Positions 29,716-38,363 of a stretch of DNA of 64,000 nt are shown here, in pieces (the first letter of the stretch is position 1; every line of letters begins with the position of its first letter). The position numbers and the translations under genes are program-made. The stretch is from NCBI RefSeq assembly GCF_000762875.2, contig NZ_JRMP02000009.1:1-64000 (forward strand). Reading direction: 5' to 3'. A model generated the notes under the pieces. It made no database searches, was not told the origin of the DNA, and worked only from the letters and a program-made list of their open reading frames with translations. The stretch comes from Helicobacter saguini (lineage in GTDB: Bacteria; Campylobacterota; Campylobacteria; Campylobacterales; Helicobacteraceae).

Positions 29716-30000
29716 CTAAATCACCATCACAATGCCCTGCTGCTCGACTAATCCATTAAAATATTTTAGCCGCTCTTCGTTATTTTCGACATTTATACTG
29801 CAATTTATCGCGACATATTTGTGATTTTTGCTGTGATGCTCAATGGGCGAAATCTCGACATTTTTATCGCCAAAAACATTTTTCAAAGCCGCATTCACAT
29901 GGTCTTTATGCAGCCCGATAACGCGATAGCTCCACTTGCAAGGGTAGTCAATCTGGGGCTTTATGTCAATCTCTAAATCCGTGTGTTTGTGTCCGTGCAT
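29716..30000 (-). CDS. DUF493 (YbeD-like) protein
   Basis: The protein has 94 residues with the DUF493 pattern: IDYPCKWSYRVIG, then HHSKNHKYVAINCSINVENNEERLKYFNGL. The fold is a small ferredoxin-like domain related to ACT domains, known from E. coli YbeD and H. pylori HP0495. It may sense a small molecule. The biochemical role is unknown. It stands alone, 71 bp downstream of the cyclo-ligase start. Confidence 0.9.
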   Translation of the reverse strand: MHGHKHTDLEIDIKPQIDYPCKWSYRVIGLHKDHVNAALKNVFGDKNVEISPIEHHSKNHKYVAINCSINVENNEERLKYFNGLVEQQGIVMVI

Positions 30001-30027
30001 GGTTATCCTTTGTATTTTTTTAGCAAA

Positions 30028-30702
30028 TTATACTAAAAATGTTGAAATATATTTGTCTAAGCCGAAATTTTGTAGCAATTTTAGGACGATTAAAGCGGAA
30101 ATCGCACTCAAGATTCCATTTAAAATCGCACTTAAGATTCTATAAAACGCCGCATTTGTAAGCAAAGTTGTTTTTTTATTTTGAATGTTAGAATCTGTTT
30201 TAGATTCTATATTTTTAGAATCTTGCAAATTAGATTCTATAAATTCTTTTGAATTTTTACCCACAAAAACTTGCGAATTTTGAAACTTATTAAAATCATA
30301 GAATCTTCCTATAAAACTAGGCTTAAAATAATCATAGATTCTAATAAAAACTAACGCCAAAATGCTTAACACAACAAACTTTTGCCACTCATTTGTATTA
30401 ATTATACTAGAGCAAAATGTAGCAATTACACATTGATATAAAATTGATAAAAAGTTAGAATCTTTAGAACTTTTAACGCCGCTAGATTCTAAACCAGCAT
30501 TAGAATCTTTAACACTATTAGAATCCTTAGAATTATTAGAATCTAAAACACCAAATTCTATAACTTTAGAATCCATTTTCTTAAAAGCAAAAACCGCGAC
30601 AAATAACGCAAACAAAAAAGCAGTTTCAAGATTAAACCTGCCGATAAAAAAAATAACAATAAAGCAAACCACGCCAACTAGCACATTTAAAATAAAGCCC
30701 AT
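30028..30702 (-). CDS. Hypothetical membrane protein with repeat segments
   Basis: The protein has 224 residues with about five hydrophobic segments: two at the N-terminus (FILNVLVGVVCFIVIFFIG, TAFLFALFVAVFAF), one or two central, and one near the C-terminus (AILNGILSAISALIVLKLL). Two hydrophilic loops, about residues 45-80 and 165-185, are octamer-encoded (DSNNSKDSNSVKDSN). I do not recognise the family. It starts 3 bp after the stop of the MoaC-like gene, so the two are probably co-transcribed. Confidence 0.6.
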   Translation of the reverse strand: MGFILNVLVGVVCFIVIFFIGRFNLETAFLFALFVAVFAFKKMDSKVIEFGVLDSNNSKDSNSVKDSNAGLESSGVKSSKDSNFLSILYQCVIATFCSSIINTNEWQKFVVLSILALVFIRIYDYFKPSFIGRFYDFNKFQNSQVFVGKNSKEFIESNLQDSKNIESKTDSNIQNKKTTLLTNAAFYRILSAILNGILSAISALIVLKLLQNFGLDKYISTFLV

Positions 30703-30705
30703 GCC

Positions 30706-31344
30706 CTACTCACTTATATCAAGCTTAGATTCTATAACTTCCGCGTTTCGCGTATTTAGCATATTTATAAGGCTTAGATGCACGGCGTTTAGGGCGTTTA
30801 GCGCCTCTATATCAGGTCGCACACGCGAGAGCGTTTTCACACTCACAAGGGTTATAAAGCCGCATTTTGCATTCGCACTTTTCTTAGCGTGATTTAGATG
30901 ATGGATTTGCGCACTCTCTTTCTCATTAAAGCGTCTTTTTGCTTCTTTTAATTTGCTAATACTGATAATTTCATTGCTATTTTGGCTATTTTCGGCTACT
31001 TTACTCGCAGCCATTTCAGCCTTTTTGGACGAAAATTTAAACTTTTTTGGCTTGAAACTAGGCAAAAACTCGCCCTTATCAATCTCACTAGCGCGCAAAA
31101 TATTATCACTAGGCGTAATGTCAATCTCAATGTTATAAATCTCTAAAGCATGGCAAAGTGGGAACATATCAGCCGTGCGTTTCGCCGCGTTAATACCGAT
31201 AATCACGGCACTCTGCAGTATAGAATCTTTTTGCAAACTACTATTAAAATCATAATAAACCTTGCTAGGCACTATCATAATGCCACGCGCCAAACTCTCA
31301 AATTCCTGCAACTTTTTCTTAGAAATATCTTTTAAAAATATCAT
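30706..31344 (-). CDS. moaC: MoaC-like protein, apparently degenerate
   Basis: I start at 31344 (MIFLKDIS), behind GGGA; the upstream frame has no ribosome site. The protein has 212 residues. It shares with MoaC (cyclic pyranopterin monophosphate synthase) the core GINAAKRTADMFPLCHALEIYNIEIDI and the later IEALNALNAVHLSLINML. Between them is an insert of about 60 residues. From memory of E. coli MoaC, the catalytic Asp and Lys of the DMCK segment correspond here to Asn (INMLN), and the C-terminal GGKSG is absent. The first-step lysine (AAKRT) is kept. Activity is therefore doubtful. No other molybdopterin genes are nearby. Confidence 0.75.
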   Translation of the reverse strand: MIFLKDISKKKLQEFESLARGIMIVPSKVYYDFNSSLQKDSILQSAVIIGINAAKRTADMFPLCHALEIYNIEIDITPSDNILRASEIDKGEFLPSFKPKKFKFSSKKAEMAASKVAENSQNSNEIISISKLKEAKRRFNEKESAQIHHLNHAKKSANAKCGFITLVSVKTLSRVRPDIEALNALNAVHLSLINMLNTRNAEVIESKLDISE

Positions 31345-31472
31345 TTTTCCCAACTTTTTTGAATTTAAATTATAGAATACAAACAAGAATTTTACCATAT
31401 ATTTTAAATGTTATATATCTTGAAGTAGCTAAACTAAAATATTTTGAAAAAATATGTAGACATATTTTATGA

Positions 31473-31478
31473 TATAAT
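31473..31478 (+). promoter_or_regulatory. TATAAT -10 box upstream of the DUF2018 gene
   Basis: TATAAT sits 45 bp before the ATG, in the divergent space between the MoaC-like gene and the DUF2018 gene. It is the vegetative -10 form; no clear -35 is seen, which is normal for Helicobacter. Confidence 0.55.
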
Positions 31479-31522
31479 CACAGGGCATTGAGAATATCTT
31501 AACTTTATAAAAAGGAGCAAAA

Positions 31523-31813
31523 ATGTGGGAAAATCCATTAGATAGCATGGAAATATTTGCTGGTAGCCCTGTAAGTAAGTGGAAAGAAATTATTTTTAAT
31601 TCATCTAGGGGCTTGTCGGAAAGTGAATTAGAAAGGTTATTAGAGACTTTAGCTATGTATGAAATATTGTTAGAAGAAGATGATATTCAGGTAAATTTGC
31701 GTGATTTTTTTCAAAAATCTTTGAGCGATGATAATCTAAAAAGTAAGATAAATGAGCGTAAAAATAGTCTTGCTATAGAATCTATGAGTAAGATTTTGAG
31801 TGAAAATGAGTAA
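31523..31813 (+). CDS. DUF2018 (HP0242-like) protein
   Basis: The protein has 96 residues, all helical. The EIFAGSPVSKWKEIIFNSSRGLSESELERLLE and ESMSKILSENE patterns, given here in shortened form, match H. pylori HP0242, a small homodimer with an entwined, pseudo-knotted fold. Function unknown; confined to Campylobacterota. A strong ribosome site (AAAGGAGCAAAA) precedes the ATG. It is followed by hisH after 30 bp. Confidence 0.85.
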   Translation: MWENPLDSMEIFAGSPVSKWKEIIFNSSRGLSESELERLLETLAMYEILLEEDDIQVNLRDFFQKSLSDDNLKSKINERKNSLAIESMSKILSENE

Positions 31814-31843
31814 GCAAATCATATATTATTTTAAGGAAAAGTT

Positions 31844-32551
31844 TTGAATCTTGGAATTATCGATTATGGTGTGGGGAATATTGCAAATGTGATTCGTGCG
31901 TTTAATTCGCTTGAGATTAATAATTTAAATGTGCTTCGTTTGAAAGATTCTAAGGGCATAAAAGATTGCGATAAGCTCGTGCTGCCCGGCGTTGGTGCGT
32001 TTGGCGTGGCGATGGAAAATATCATTCAAAATGGCTTTTTAGATTCTATAAATGAGTTTGCAAAAAGTGGGAAATATATCTTAGGAATCTGTTTAGGGAT
32101 GCAACTTTTGTTTGATAAAAGTTATGAATTTGGTAACTTTAAAGGCTTGGGATTAATTCAAGGTGAGGTGATAAAATTTGGCTTAGAATCTAATAAGCCA
32201 GAAAATGTAATTTATTTAGATTCTAATATTTCTAACAAAAATGCAGATTCAAAAGATTCTATAAAAATAGATTCTAAAAACGAGATTCTAAAAATCCCAC
32301 ACATCGGTTGGAATCTAAATAAAATAGAGCAGAGTAGTCCTATTTTTACGGATTTAAGCAAGGAGTTTTTTTTATATTTCGTGCATAGCTATCACGCTGT
32401 GTGCGATAAAAAATACATTTTAGCAAGCTGTGATTATGGCGTGAGTTTCCCTAGCATTGTGTGTAAAGATAACATTTTTGGCATTCAGCCACACCCTGAA
32501 AAAAGCCACAAAGATGGCTTAAAATTTTTAGAAAATTTTGTGAAATTATAA
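31844..32551 (+). CDS. hisH: Imidazole glycerol phosphate synthase glutaminase subunit HisH
   Basis: This class I glutamine amidotransferase supplies ammonia to HisF in histidine synthesis. The oxyanion/nucleophile motif is GICLGMQLLF (Cys near residue 84), and the His-Glu pair is in QPHPEKSH. The start is a TTG 8 bases after AAGGAAAA. The protein has 235 residues, with an octamer-encoded loop at about residues 120-150 between strands. No hisF or other his genes lie nearby. Paralogs of HisH serve surface-sugar amidation in Campylobacter, so a non-histidine role is possible. Confidence 0.9.
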   Translation: MNLGIIDYGVGNIANVIRAFNSLEINNLNVLRLKDSKGIKDCDKLVLPGVGAFGVAMENIIQNGFLDSINEFAKSGKYILGICLGMQLLFDKSYEFGNFKGLGLIQGEVIKFGLESNKPENVIYLDSNISNKNADSKDSIKIDSKNEILKIPHIGWNLNKIEQSSPIFTDLSKEFFLYFVHSYHAVCDKKYILASCDYGVSFPSIVCKDNIFGIQPHPEKSHKDGLKFLENFVKL

Positions 32552-32617
32552 ATTCGCAAAACATTCACACTTTTACTATAGAATCTCCCTTTAATCTCAA
32601 AGAGCAAAGTAGTAAAA

Positions 32618-33694
32618 ATGTTTTTTTGGTTCGTGGCGGCGCGCTATTTAAAGCCCACATTTGTGATTTTACTAGCATTAGAATCTTTTTTCATCCTTGT
32701 AGATTCTATGCAGCACTTGGACTTGCTTAGCGGCTCGGCAAATATCGCGGTGCAATTCTTGGCATTCAACGCAATGTATGCCTTTAACTATGTCCTGCCA
32801 CTCTCGCTCCTTTTAGGGCTAATCGTCTTTTACATCACGCTAATTAAGAGCAATCAATACATCGCGCTGCTCTCGCTTGGCTACTCAAAAAAGCAGATTT
32901 TTTTCCCGCCATTTTTGCTTATAAACTTGTCGATTTGTGGCTACGTGGGCTTGAATGCGACTGATTTTGCCTACGCGCAAGAAAGCGTTGAAAACATCAT
33001 TTCGCGTAACACAAGCGGCGGGATAACTAGCGATTTATTTATCCGTTATGAGAATGACTATATTTATTTTAAAAAAGTGTATCCGCTGCTGCAAAAGGCT
33101 CAAGGCATCAAGGTTTATCACACTTTAAACACGGATAATGGCGAGAAAAAGCTAGTGTCTATTACGCGTGCAAATGAAGGGTTTTTTGAAAACAATGAGT
33201 GGATTTTACACGCTCCTGTGGTGGCTACTTTCCCTGCGGAATACACGCTTGGCGGGGCAGGGCTAAGCGTTGAAACTTTTGAAAAAATGAATATTTTAAA
33301 GGGTTTTAAGCCCAAAATCTTGGATACTTTTTATAAGAATAAGCCTTCAGTTTCGCTGCTTGATGCGATTTATTCCCTGCAGATTCTATGGAGTGAGAAT
33401 GCCGATAGTAAGCGCACTCGTGGCATTATTTATGCACTAGGAATTGTGCCTTTTTTCATCTCAATGCTAGCTGTGATTATCGCGTATTACGCCCCGCCGC
33501 TTGCTCGCTATGGCAATCTTGCAATGCTAGGAATAACCTTTAGCGTGGTATCTTTGCTTGTGTGGGGCGTATTTTTCTCGCTCTCCAAACTTAACGCAAA
33601 CGCCGTCTTTATCCCAGAAATTAGCCTACTTTTGCCTTTGTTTATCTTATTTGTAATCAGTTGCAGATACTACAAAAGGATAAATAGAATCTAG
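32618..33694 (+). CDS. LptF/LptG-family lipopolysaccharide export permease
   Basis: The protein has 358 residues with the YjgP/YjgQ layout: three N-terminal membrane helices (including FNYVLPLSLLLGLIVFYITL), a periplasmic beta-jellyroll domain of about 170 residues, and three C-terminal helices. The motif LLSLGYSKKQI after helix 3 is the coupling segment for the LptB ATPase. It moves LPS from the inner membrane to the Lpt bridge. LptF and LptG cannot be told apart with certainty from this sequence alone. It contains few octamers. Confidence 0.88.
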   Translation: MFFWFVAARYLKPTFVILLALESFFILVDSMQHLDLLSGSANIAVQFLAFNAMYAFNYVLPLSLLLGLIVFYITLIKSNQYIALLSLGYSKKQIFFPPFLLINLSICGYVGLNATDFAYAQESVENIISRNTSGGITSDLFIRYENDYIYFKKVYPLLQKAQGIKVYHTLNTDNGEKKLVSITRANEGFFENNEWILHAPVVATFPAEYTLGGAGLSVETFEKMNILKGFKPKILDTFYKNKPSVSLLDAIYSLQILWSENADSKRTRGIIYALGIVPFFISMLAVIIAYYAPPLARYGNLAMLGITFSVVSLLVWGVFFSLSKLNANAVFIPEISLLLPLFILFVISCRYYKRINRI

Positions 33695-33713
33695 ATTCTA
33701 TAATACATAACTT

Positions 33714-34568
33714 TTATGCTAAAAACTTAGAAATATCGATATTTAGCTGACCTATGCGATAAAGGGCGAAGTCATATTTAACTGGGTCTTGAAAGTCAAA
33801 TTTTTTAAGGTTTTGCGTGATTTCTTGCACCGCTTTCATATTATAAGATTTCACACTGCAAAGCCCTAGCTTTTTTGTGATATTAAAGGTGTGCGTATCA
33901 AGCGGCAGCAGCAAATCGCTTTTGCTAACATCGCTCCACACGCCAAAATCAAGGCTATCGCTGCGCACCATCCAACGCAAAAACATATTATAACGTTTAA
34001 GCGGCGAAGTGTTATTTTTGCTATCGCCAAAGAGAAATTTTAGCCCAGGGCTTTGCATTTTATAAGATTCCATAATGCTTGTGATTTCATTTTGCAAGGC
34101 TTTAATCCCGCAAATAACGCTATTGTTTTTTTTATATTCATTCACAAAAATATCTTTAATCCCGCCATTTTTTATTAGAATCTTTAGGATTTTAAAGGCA
34201 TTTTTTGTATCAAGACGCGTTTGAAAACGATAATATGGAAAAGATTCTAAACTAGATTCTATAAAGTTAGAATTTTTAGAATCTAGCAAAAACTCAAATG
34301 GCATATTTTCTAAGTTTTTAACGATTAAATTAGCATTTCCATAAGCATACAACGCACAAAGTAACGCCATTTCATCAAAGTGTTTAAAATCCTTATTTTT
34401 ATGAGCGACAATCAAGGGGTCAGCGTGAATTTGCAAAAAATCTTTCACATTAAAGTAAGAATATTGAGAATCTAAAAAGGCTTTTAACTCCTTAAAATTA
34501 CCCTTAGATTCTATAGAATCTTTAGAATCTAAACCATAACTTTTAGCCTTTAAAGTTTTAGATTCCAT
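33714..34568 (-). CDS. TIGR02757 (DUF2400) family protein
   Basis: I start at 34568 (MESKTLK), 7 bases after AAGGA; the longer frame begins at a TTG without a ribosome site. The protein has 284 residues. The family pattern is seen in IHADPLIVAHKN, MALLCALYAYGNANLI, KRYNMFLRWMVRSDSLDFG and LLLPLDTHTFNITKKLGL. The last segments resemble the helix-hairpin-helix glycosylase fold, so a nucleic-acid role is plausible, but the function is unknown. The N-terminal 25 residues and a loop near residue 110 are octamer-encoded. Confidence 0.85.
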   Translation of the reverse strand: MESKTLKAKSYGLDSKDSIESKGNFKELKAFLDSQYSYFNVKDFLQIHADPLIVAHKNKDFKHFDEMALLCALYAYGNANLIVKNLENMPFEFLLDSKNSNFIESSLESFPYYRFQTRLDTKNAFKILKILIKNGGIKDIFVNEYKKNNSVICGIKALQNEITSIMESYKMQSPGLKFLFGDSKNNTSPLKRYNMFLRWMVRSDSLDFGVWSDVSKSDLLLPLDTHTFNITKKLGLCSVKSYNMKAVQEITQNLKKFDFQDPVKYDFALYRIGQLNIDISKFLA

Positions 34569-34716
34569 AATTTTATCCTTGTAATAAATTCGCAAAATTA
34601 TAACAAATTTTAGTAAAAATACAGGCTAGATTCTATAAAAAGCAACAAAAATAAAAATTACCAAAAAATGACTAATTAAAAAAACGCACAAACCTACTAA
34701 ATCCGCAAATTTCTAA

Positions 34717-34722
34717 TATAAT
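34717..34722 (+). promoter_or_regulatory. TATAAT -10 box upstream of the saccharopine-dehydrogenase-type gene
   Basis: TATAAT lies 32 bp before the ATG at 34754, preceded by AT-rich DNA. A ribosome site (AAAAGGAATCAAAA) follows. It is the evident promoter of the gene to the right. Confidence 0.6.
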
Positions 34723-34753
34723 TACAGAATCTATTTACAAAAAGGAATCAAAA

Positions 34754-36376
34754 ATGGCGTGTGTATTGCAAATAGGAGCGGGCGGCGTAGGCGGCGTAGT
34801 AGCGCATAAAATGGCGAAAAATAGGGAAACTTTCACGCGTATCGTGTTAGCAAGTCGCACATTAGACAAATGCAAAAAAATCGCAGATTCAATTCGCGAA
34901 AAAGGCTTAGGCGAAATCGAAATAGACCAAGTCGATGCCGATAATGTCGATGATTTAGTCGCCCTAATCAACAAATACAAGCCAAAACTCCTAGTCAATG
35001 TCGCCCTGCCCTACCAAGATTTAAGCATAATGCACGCCTGCTTGCAAACTAGCACGCACTACCTAGATACCGCAAACTACGAGCATCCAGACTCCGCACA
35101 TTTTGAGTATAAGGAGCAGTGGGCGTTTGATGCGAGATTCAAGCAGGCTGGGCTTTTTGCACTGCTTGGCAGTGGCTTTGACCCGGGCGTGACAAATGTA
35201 TTTTGCGCTTACGCTCAAAAGCACTACTTTGATTCTATAGAATCTATTGATATTTTGGACTGCAATGCAGGCGACCACGGATACGCCTTTGCGACTAATT
35301 TTAATCCAGAAATAAACCTGCGTGAAGTAAGCTCTAAAGCGAGATTTTGGACTAGCGAAGCGGCTAATATAAAGGACACGAGTTTAGAATCTAATCTTAA
35401 ACTTAACCCTGATTTGCAAGAAGATTCTATATATCGTAAGTTTGAGCGAGCTGAAAAACATTGGACACAAGAAGTGCGTAATAAGTTGAATAAGCAAAGT
35501 GCTTTAGATGAGAAATCGGGGTTGCGAAGCCTTGAGCAAGGAGATAGAACTAAGACGTTCATCGACGAAGCGAAAGGCGATCTCCCCGATTTATCGCTAA
35601 AGAACGAAGCTTATTGTAACGGAGAATGGAGAGACGTAGCACCCCTTGCGTTAATGAAAGAGTGGGACTACACCGAAGTGGGCGTGAAAAATAGCTACCT
35701 GCTTTACCACGAGGAGCTAGAATCTATCGTGCGAAATATCAAGGGACTGCGTAAAATCCGCTTTTTTATGACCTTTGGCGAGAGTTATTTGACGCATATG
35801 AAAGTGCTTGAAAATGTCGGTTTGTTAAGAATTGATGAAGTTTTGCATAAGGATAAAAAAATCGTGCCTATTGAGGTGCTAAAAACGTTGCTGCCAGACC
35901 CTGCAAGTTTGGCGTCCCGCACAAAAGGCAAGACGCATATCGGCTGCTTTATCCGCGGCTATAAAGATGGCAAGTTACGCACGATTTATATTTATAATAT
36001 TTGCGACCACGAAGAGTGCTATAAGGAAGTGAATGCGCAAGGTGTTAGCTATACCACAGGCGTGCCAGCGATGATAGGCGCGAAGCTAATCGTGGAAAAC
36101 AAATGGGGCGTAGGATGTGCTAAAAACACTTCGCTTTTATCTAACGGAGATTCTATAGAATCTTTTAACGCCGCACGAGTGGCTTTAAATAAAGATATGC
36201 CCCGCGGTGGGGAAAATCAAGGAATAGATTCTAATCATGGGAGTGGTGTGTGGAATATGGAGCAAAACGACCCAGACCTTTTTATGAGCGAACTAAACAA
36301 ACAAGGCTTACCTTACGTAGTCCTAGATGTCTTTAGTCCAGGCAACTTCAAAGTGCTAGAAGACGGCAGAAAATAA
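34754..36376 (+). CDS. Saccharopine-dehydrogenase family enzyme, probable carboxynorspermidine synthase
   Basis: The N-terminal Rossmann motif is GAGGVGGVVAHKMA. Further signatures are NVALPYQDLSIMHACL, YLDTANYEHPD and LGSGFDPGVTNVFCAYA, as in carboxyspermidine/carboxynorspermidine dehydrogenases, which join aspartate semialdehyde to a diamine before NspC decarboxylates the product. The family has about 400 residues; this one has 540. The excess lies at about residues 205-300 and near 475-510, and includes a 54-bp element (35520-35573) also found inside obgE. nspC is not in the window. Confidence 0.85.
   Translation: MACVLQIGAGGVGGVVAHKMAKNRETFTRIVLASRTLDKCKKIADSIREKGLGEIEIDQVDADNVDDLVALINKYKPKLLVNVALPYQDLSIMHACLQTSTHYLDTANYEHPDSAHFEYKEQWAFDARFKQAGLFALLGSGFDPGVTNVFCAYAQKHYFDSIESIDILDCNAGDHGYAFATNFNPEINLREVSSKARFWTSEAANIKDTSLESNLKLNPDLQEDSIYRKFERAEKHWTQEVRNKLNKQSALDEKSGLRSLEQGDRTKTFIDEAKGDLPDLSLKNEAYCNGEWRDVAPLALMKEWDYTEVGVKNSYLLYHEELESIVRNIKGLRKIRFFMTFGESYLTHMKVLENVGLLRIDEVLHKDKKIVPIEVLKTLLPDPASLASRTKGKTHIGCFIRGYKDGKLRTIYIYNICDHEECYKEVNAQGVSYTTGVPAMIGAKLIVENKWGVGCAKNTSLLSNGDSIESFNAARVALNKDMPRGGENQGIDSNHGSGVWNMEQNDPDLFMSELNKQGLPYVVLDVFSPGNFKVLEDGRK
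35520..35573 (+). repeat. 54-bp dispersed element, copy in the saccharopine-dehydrogenase-type gene
   Basis: The element runs GGTTGCGAAG ... GAGCAAGGAGATAGAACT ... ACGTTCATCGACGAAGCGA. It matches 41838-41891 at 49 of 54 positions. Here it is in the coding orientation and read as RSLEQGDRTKTFIDEA. Confidence 0.85.
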
Positions 36377-36587
36377 ATACAAAATCTTTTATAACAGATT
36401 TTAAAAAAATATAAAATAGGGATAAATACGATAAAAAAACTTTTAGAAATTTAAATATTAAACCATTAAAAGATGCCATCACAGTCAATAATTAACACAT
36501 ATGAAAAGGCAATAACTTTGGCTCAAGACAACTTATAGCCTATATTTTCTAATCAATTTCAGTAAAATTTTATACAAATCTTTACCT

Positions 36588-37273
36588 TCATTTTTCTAAA
36601 GAAACTTCGTTTTCTAAAGAAACTTCGTTTTCTAAAGAAGCTACGCTTTCTGTTTCTTTTAAATGCAAGTAAAAATTTTCTTTTTTTATACCTTTAAATT
36701 TTGCTAATCTATGCTTTGCATAACCCCAAAAATTCTCAATTCCATTTATGTGATTTTTACCATTTACAAACTCATTTTGGCTGTGTTTTACACGATAATG
36801 CGCTAGCGCTCCATAATCAACCAAAGCGTCATAAGACTTCCACGTATCACTATAAATTATAGAATCTTTAAGGGCTGAAAACTGCGTTGTTATCGGCATT
36901 AGCTCGTCCTTAGAACAATTTTTTACAATCTGCGTATATACTTTTCCGTTGCGTTTTAGCATGCCATGAAATTCCGCAAGGACAAACACAGGCGTTTTTT
37001 TGCTAGCTCCTCTGCCTTTTTTGCCTTTCACTCTTTTTGGTCCAAAGTAAGATTCATCCACTTCAATTTCGCCTTTTAATTGTGAAATTTTTTCGCATTC
37101 TTTTGCCATTAATTTTCGAATTTCTTTGAAGATTTTGTTAAGAGAATTTCTAGAAATTTTGCAAATTTTTGCGATTTTTACTGCTTCAATATCAAGACAA
37201 AAATGCCACAATGCCACAAAATTTCTCTAAATTTAGCCTCCGAAATTCGTGAACGTATTATAAACCCATTTTT
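36588..37273 (-). pseudogene. IS1595/ISXO2-type transposase, broken
   Basis: The intact open frame (36588-37217) encodes the ISXO2-like DDE domain: IEVDESYFGPKRVKGKKGRG, then IIYSDTWKSYDAL and HINGIENFWGYAKHRLAKFKG, with the D, D and N-x-E catalytic region. Upstream, the family's FRSRISEAKFREILWH-like sequence is present in another frame (RISEAKFREILWH, to 37273). The two frames are separated by a tandem duplication of 8 bp (ATGCCACA at 37203-37210 and 37211-37218). The N-terminal zinc ribbon is missing beyond a TAG at 37274-37276. Three copies of an 18-bp repeat form the C-terminus (SLENEVSLENEV). No terminal inverted repeats were found. Confidence 0.8.
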
Positions 37274-37506
37274 CTAAGGTCGTAATCATAACTTAAAGCC
37301 CATTACAAAAGAGCTTAAGTTGTCATGAGCCTAATGGTTTCTATAAGATTTTATTATTTACAGAATCTAGATTTTTTGTAATATTGCAAGTAAAAAGGAG
37401 AAAATACATTGTATAAAGGAACTTGTAATCTTTTTGGCGTTATTTAGCCTTAAAATTACAAGCCCACTTAAGCTATTACTAAGCATTTTTTATAAATTTA
37501 TGCGTT

Positions 37507-37566
37507 TTAATACATAAAATTAATGAAAATTATACAAAGTAATAGTATAATTACAAGGTATTTCAT
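37507..37566 (-). CDS. Hydrophobic 19-residue peptide, candidate type I toxin (copy A)
   Basis: The ORF encodes MKYLVIILLLCIIFINFMY, one membrane-spanning segment with a polar and aromatic end. A perfect Shine-Dalgarno (AGGAGG, 37574-37579) lies 7 bases before the ATG. The peptide is nearly identical in copies B and C, although flanking DNA has diverged. Size, composition and a ribosome site sequestered in a hairpin are those of type I toxins such as Ibs (19 residues) and, in architecture, AapA of H. pylori. Toxicity is inferred, not shown. It lies between the broken transposase and a secreted-protein gene. Confidence 0.75.
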   Translation of the reverse strand: MKYLVIILLLCIIFINFMY

Positions 37567-37642
37567 TGTAGCACCTCCTATGAGGAGCTATTTTCCTTTA
37601 TGAAGCCGTTCAATTTCCATAAAGGAATTACGATGCTCCACA
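37557..37642 (+). ncRNA. Candidate antisense RNA to the copy A toxin leader
   Basis: A plus-strand TATAAT (37546-37551) lies inside the peptide ORF. A transcript from about 37557 would cover the start codon, the ribosome site and the whole 5' leader of the peptide mRNA, as IsoA RNAs do for AapA. The 3' end is a guess, set at the presumed mRNA start. Ends need RNA data. Confidence 0.45.
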
Positions 37643-37808
37643 ATCGAAATTATAACTGCAAAATTACAAGAAAATTACAAACAATCATAATTTAGATTCT
37701 ATATAAAAACCACTATTTTATAAGAAACAAAGTTTAGATTCCATATTTTTAGAATCTTAAATAATTTACAATCTAGATTCTATAACCTTTAGAATCTAAA
37801 CAAAAAAG

Positions 37809-38345
37809 CTATTTTGCCTTTGGTATTTCATCACATAGCTCATCTGTTTCGCTTTCTATATATAGTAGCTGTGCGTCATAACGCAATTCTAAGTTTTCTA
37901 AATATTCTCTATCTGTTGGGCTTAGCTTTTTATGTAGCTCGCATACTTTTAGCAGATTATTATGCAACCTTTGTTTGTATAAATTATATGCTTTTTTATC
38001 GCTATCATTCATATTTAGTTTGTCGATATAATTTTCGCCCTTTTGCAGGCTAGATTCTATACTACCATCGCTATCATATTTATAGATTAAATCTTGTGCT
38101 TTGTGCATACTTTTTACCCCGCTAACCATATAGCTCACACTTTCACAAATTGCAGGATTTACCTTTTTATATTCACAGCAAGATTTCTCACTCCACTCTT
38201 GTGTTTTACTATTTTCACGCCTTAGCTGCATATCACTTAGCCTATCTTCACTCCTTTTTACCATATCATTTATTGCGTTCAAATCTACATCAACAGCATT
38301 TAACACTACGCTAAAAGCAGAAAACAACAAAATTTTCCTAAACAT
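37809..38345 (-). CDS. Secreted hypothetical protein
   Basis: The protein has 178 residues. A signal peptide is clear (MFRKILLFSAFSVVLNA). The mature part is helical and charged, with cysteines at CCEYKKVNPAICES, one at VCELHKK and one near the C-terminus (ELCDEIP), suggesting periplasmic disulfides. A ribosome site (AAGGAGAGAAA) precedes the ATG. I do not recognise the family. It may be co-transcribed with the broken endonuclease gene upstream (18-bp gap). Confidence 0.65.
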   Translation of the reverse strand: MFRKILLFSAFSVVLNAVDVDLNAINDMVKRSEDRLSDMQLRRENSKTQEWSEKSCCEYKKVNPAICESVSYMVSGVKSMHKAQDLIYKYDSDGSIESSLQKGENYIDKLNMNDSDKKAYNLYKQRLHNNLLKVCELHKKLSPTDREYLENLELRYDAQLLYIESETDELCDEIPKAK

Positions 38346-38363
38346 TTTCTCTCCTTATAGAAT

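Larger units (their letters stand above)
37392..37680 (-). repeat. Type I toxin-antitoxin-like repeat, copy A
   Basis: This unit of about 290 bp recurs at 39655-39960 and 41103-41405. In minus-strand order it holds a TATAAT -10 (37649-37654), a 5' hairpin TTCCTTTATG/CATAAAGGAA (37593-37627), a hairpin hiding the ribosome site (37569-37590), the peptide ORF (37507-37566), and a 3' hairpin with CTTGTAAT/ATTACAAG ends (37422-37462) followed by TTCCTTTATAC, which is complementary to the ATAAAGGAA of the 5' hairpin. Confidence 0.85.
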
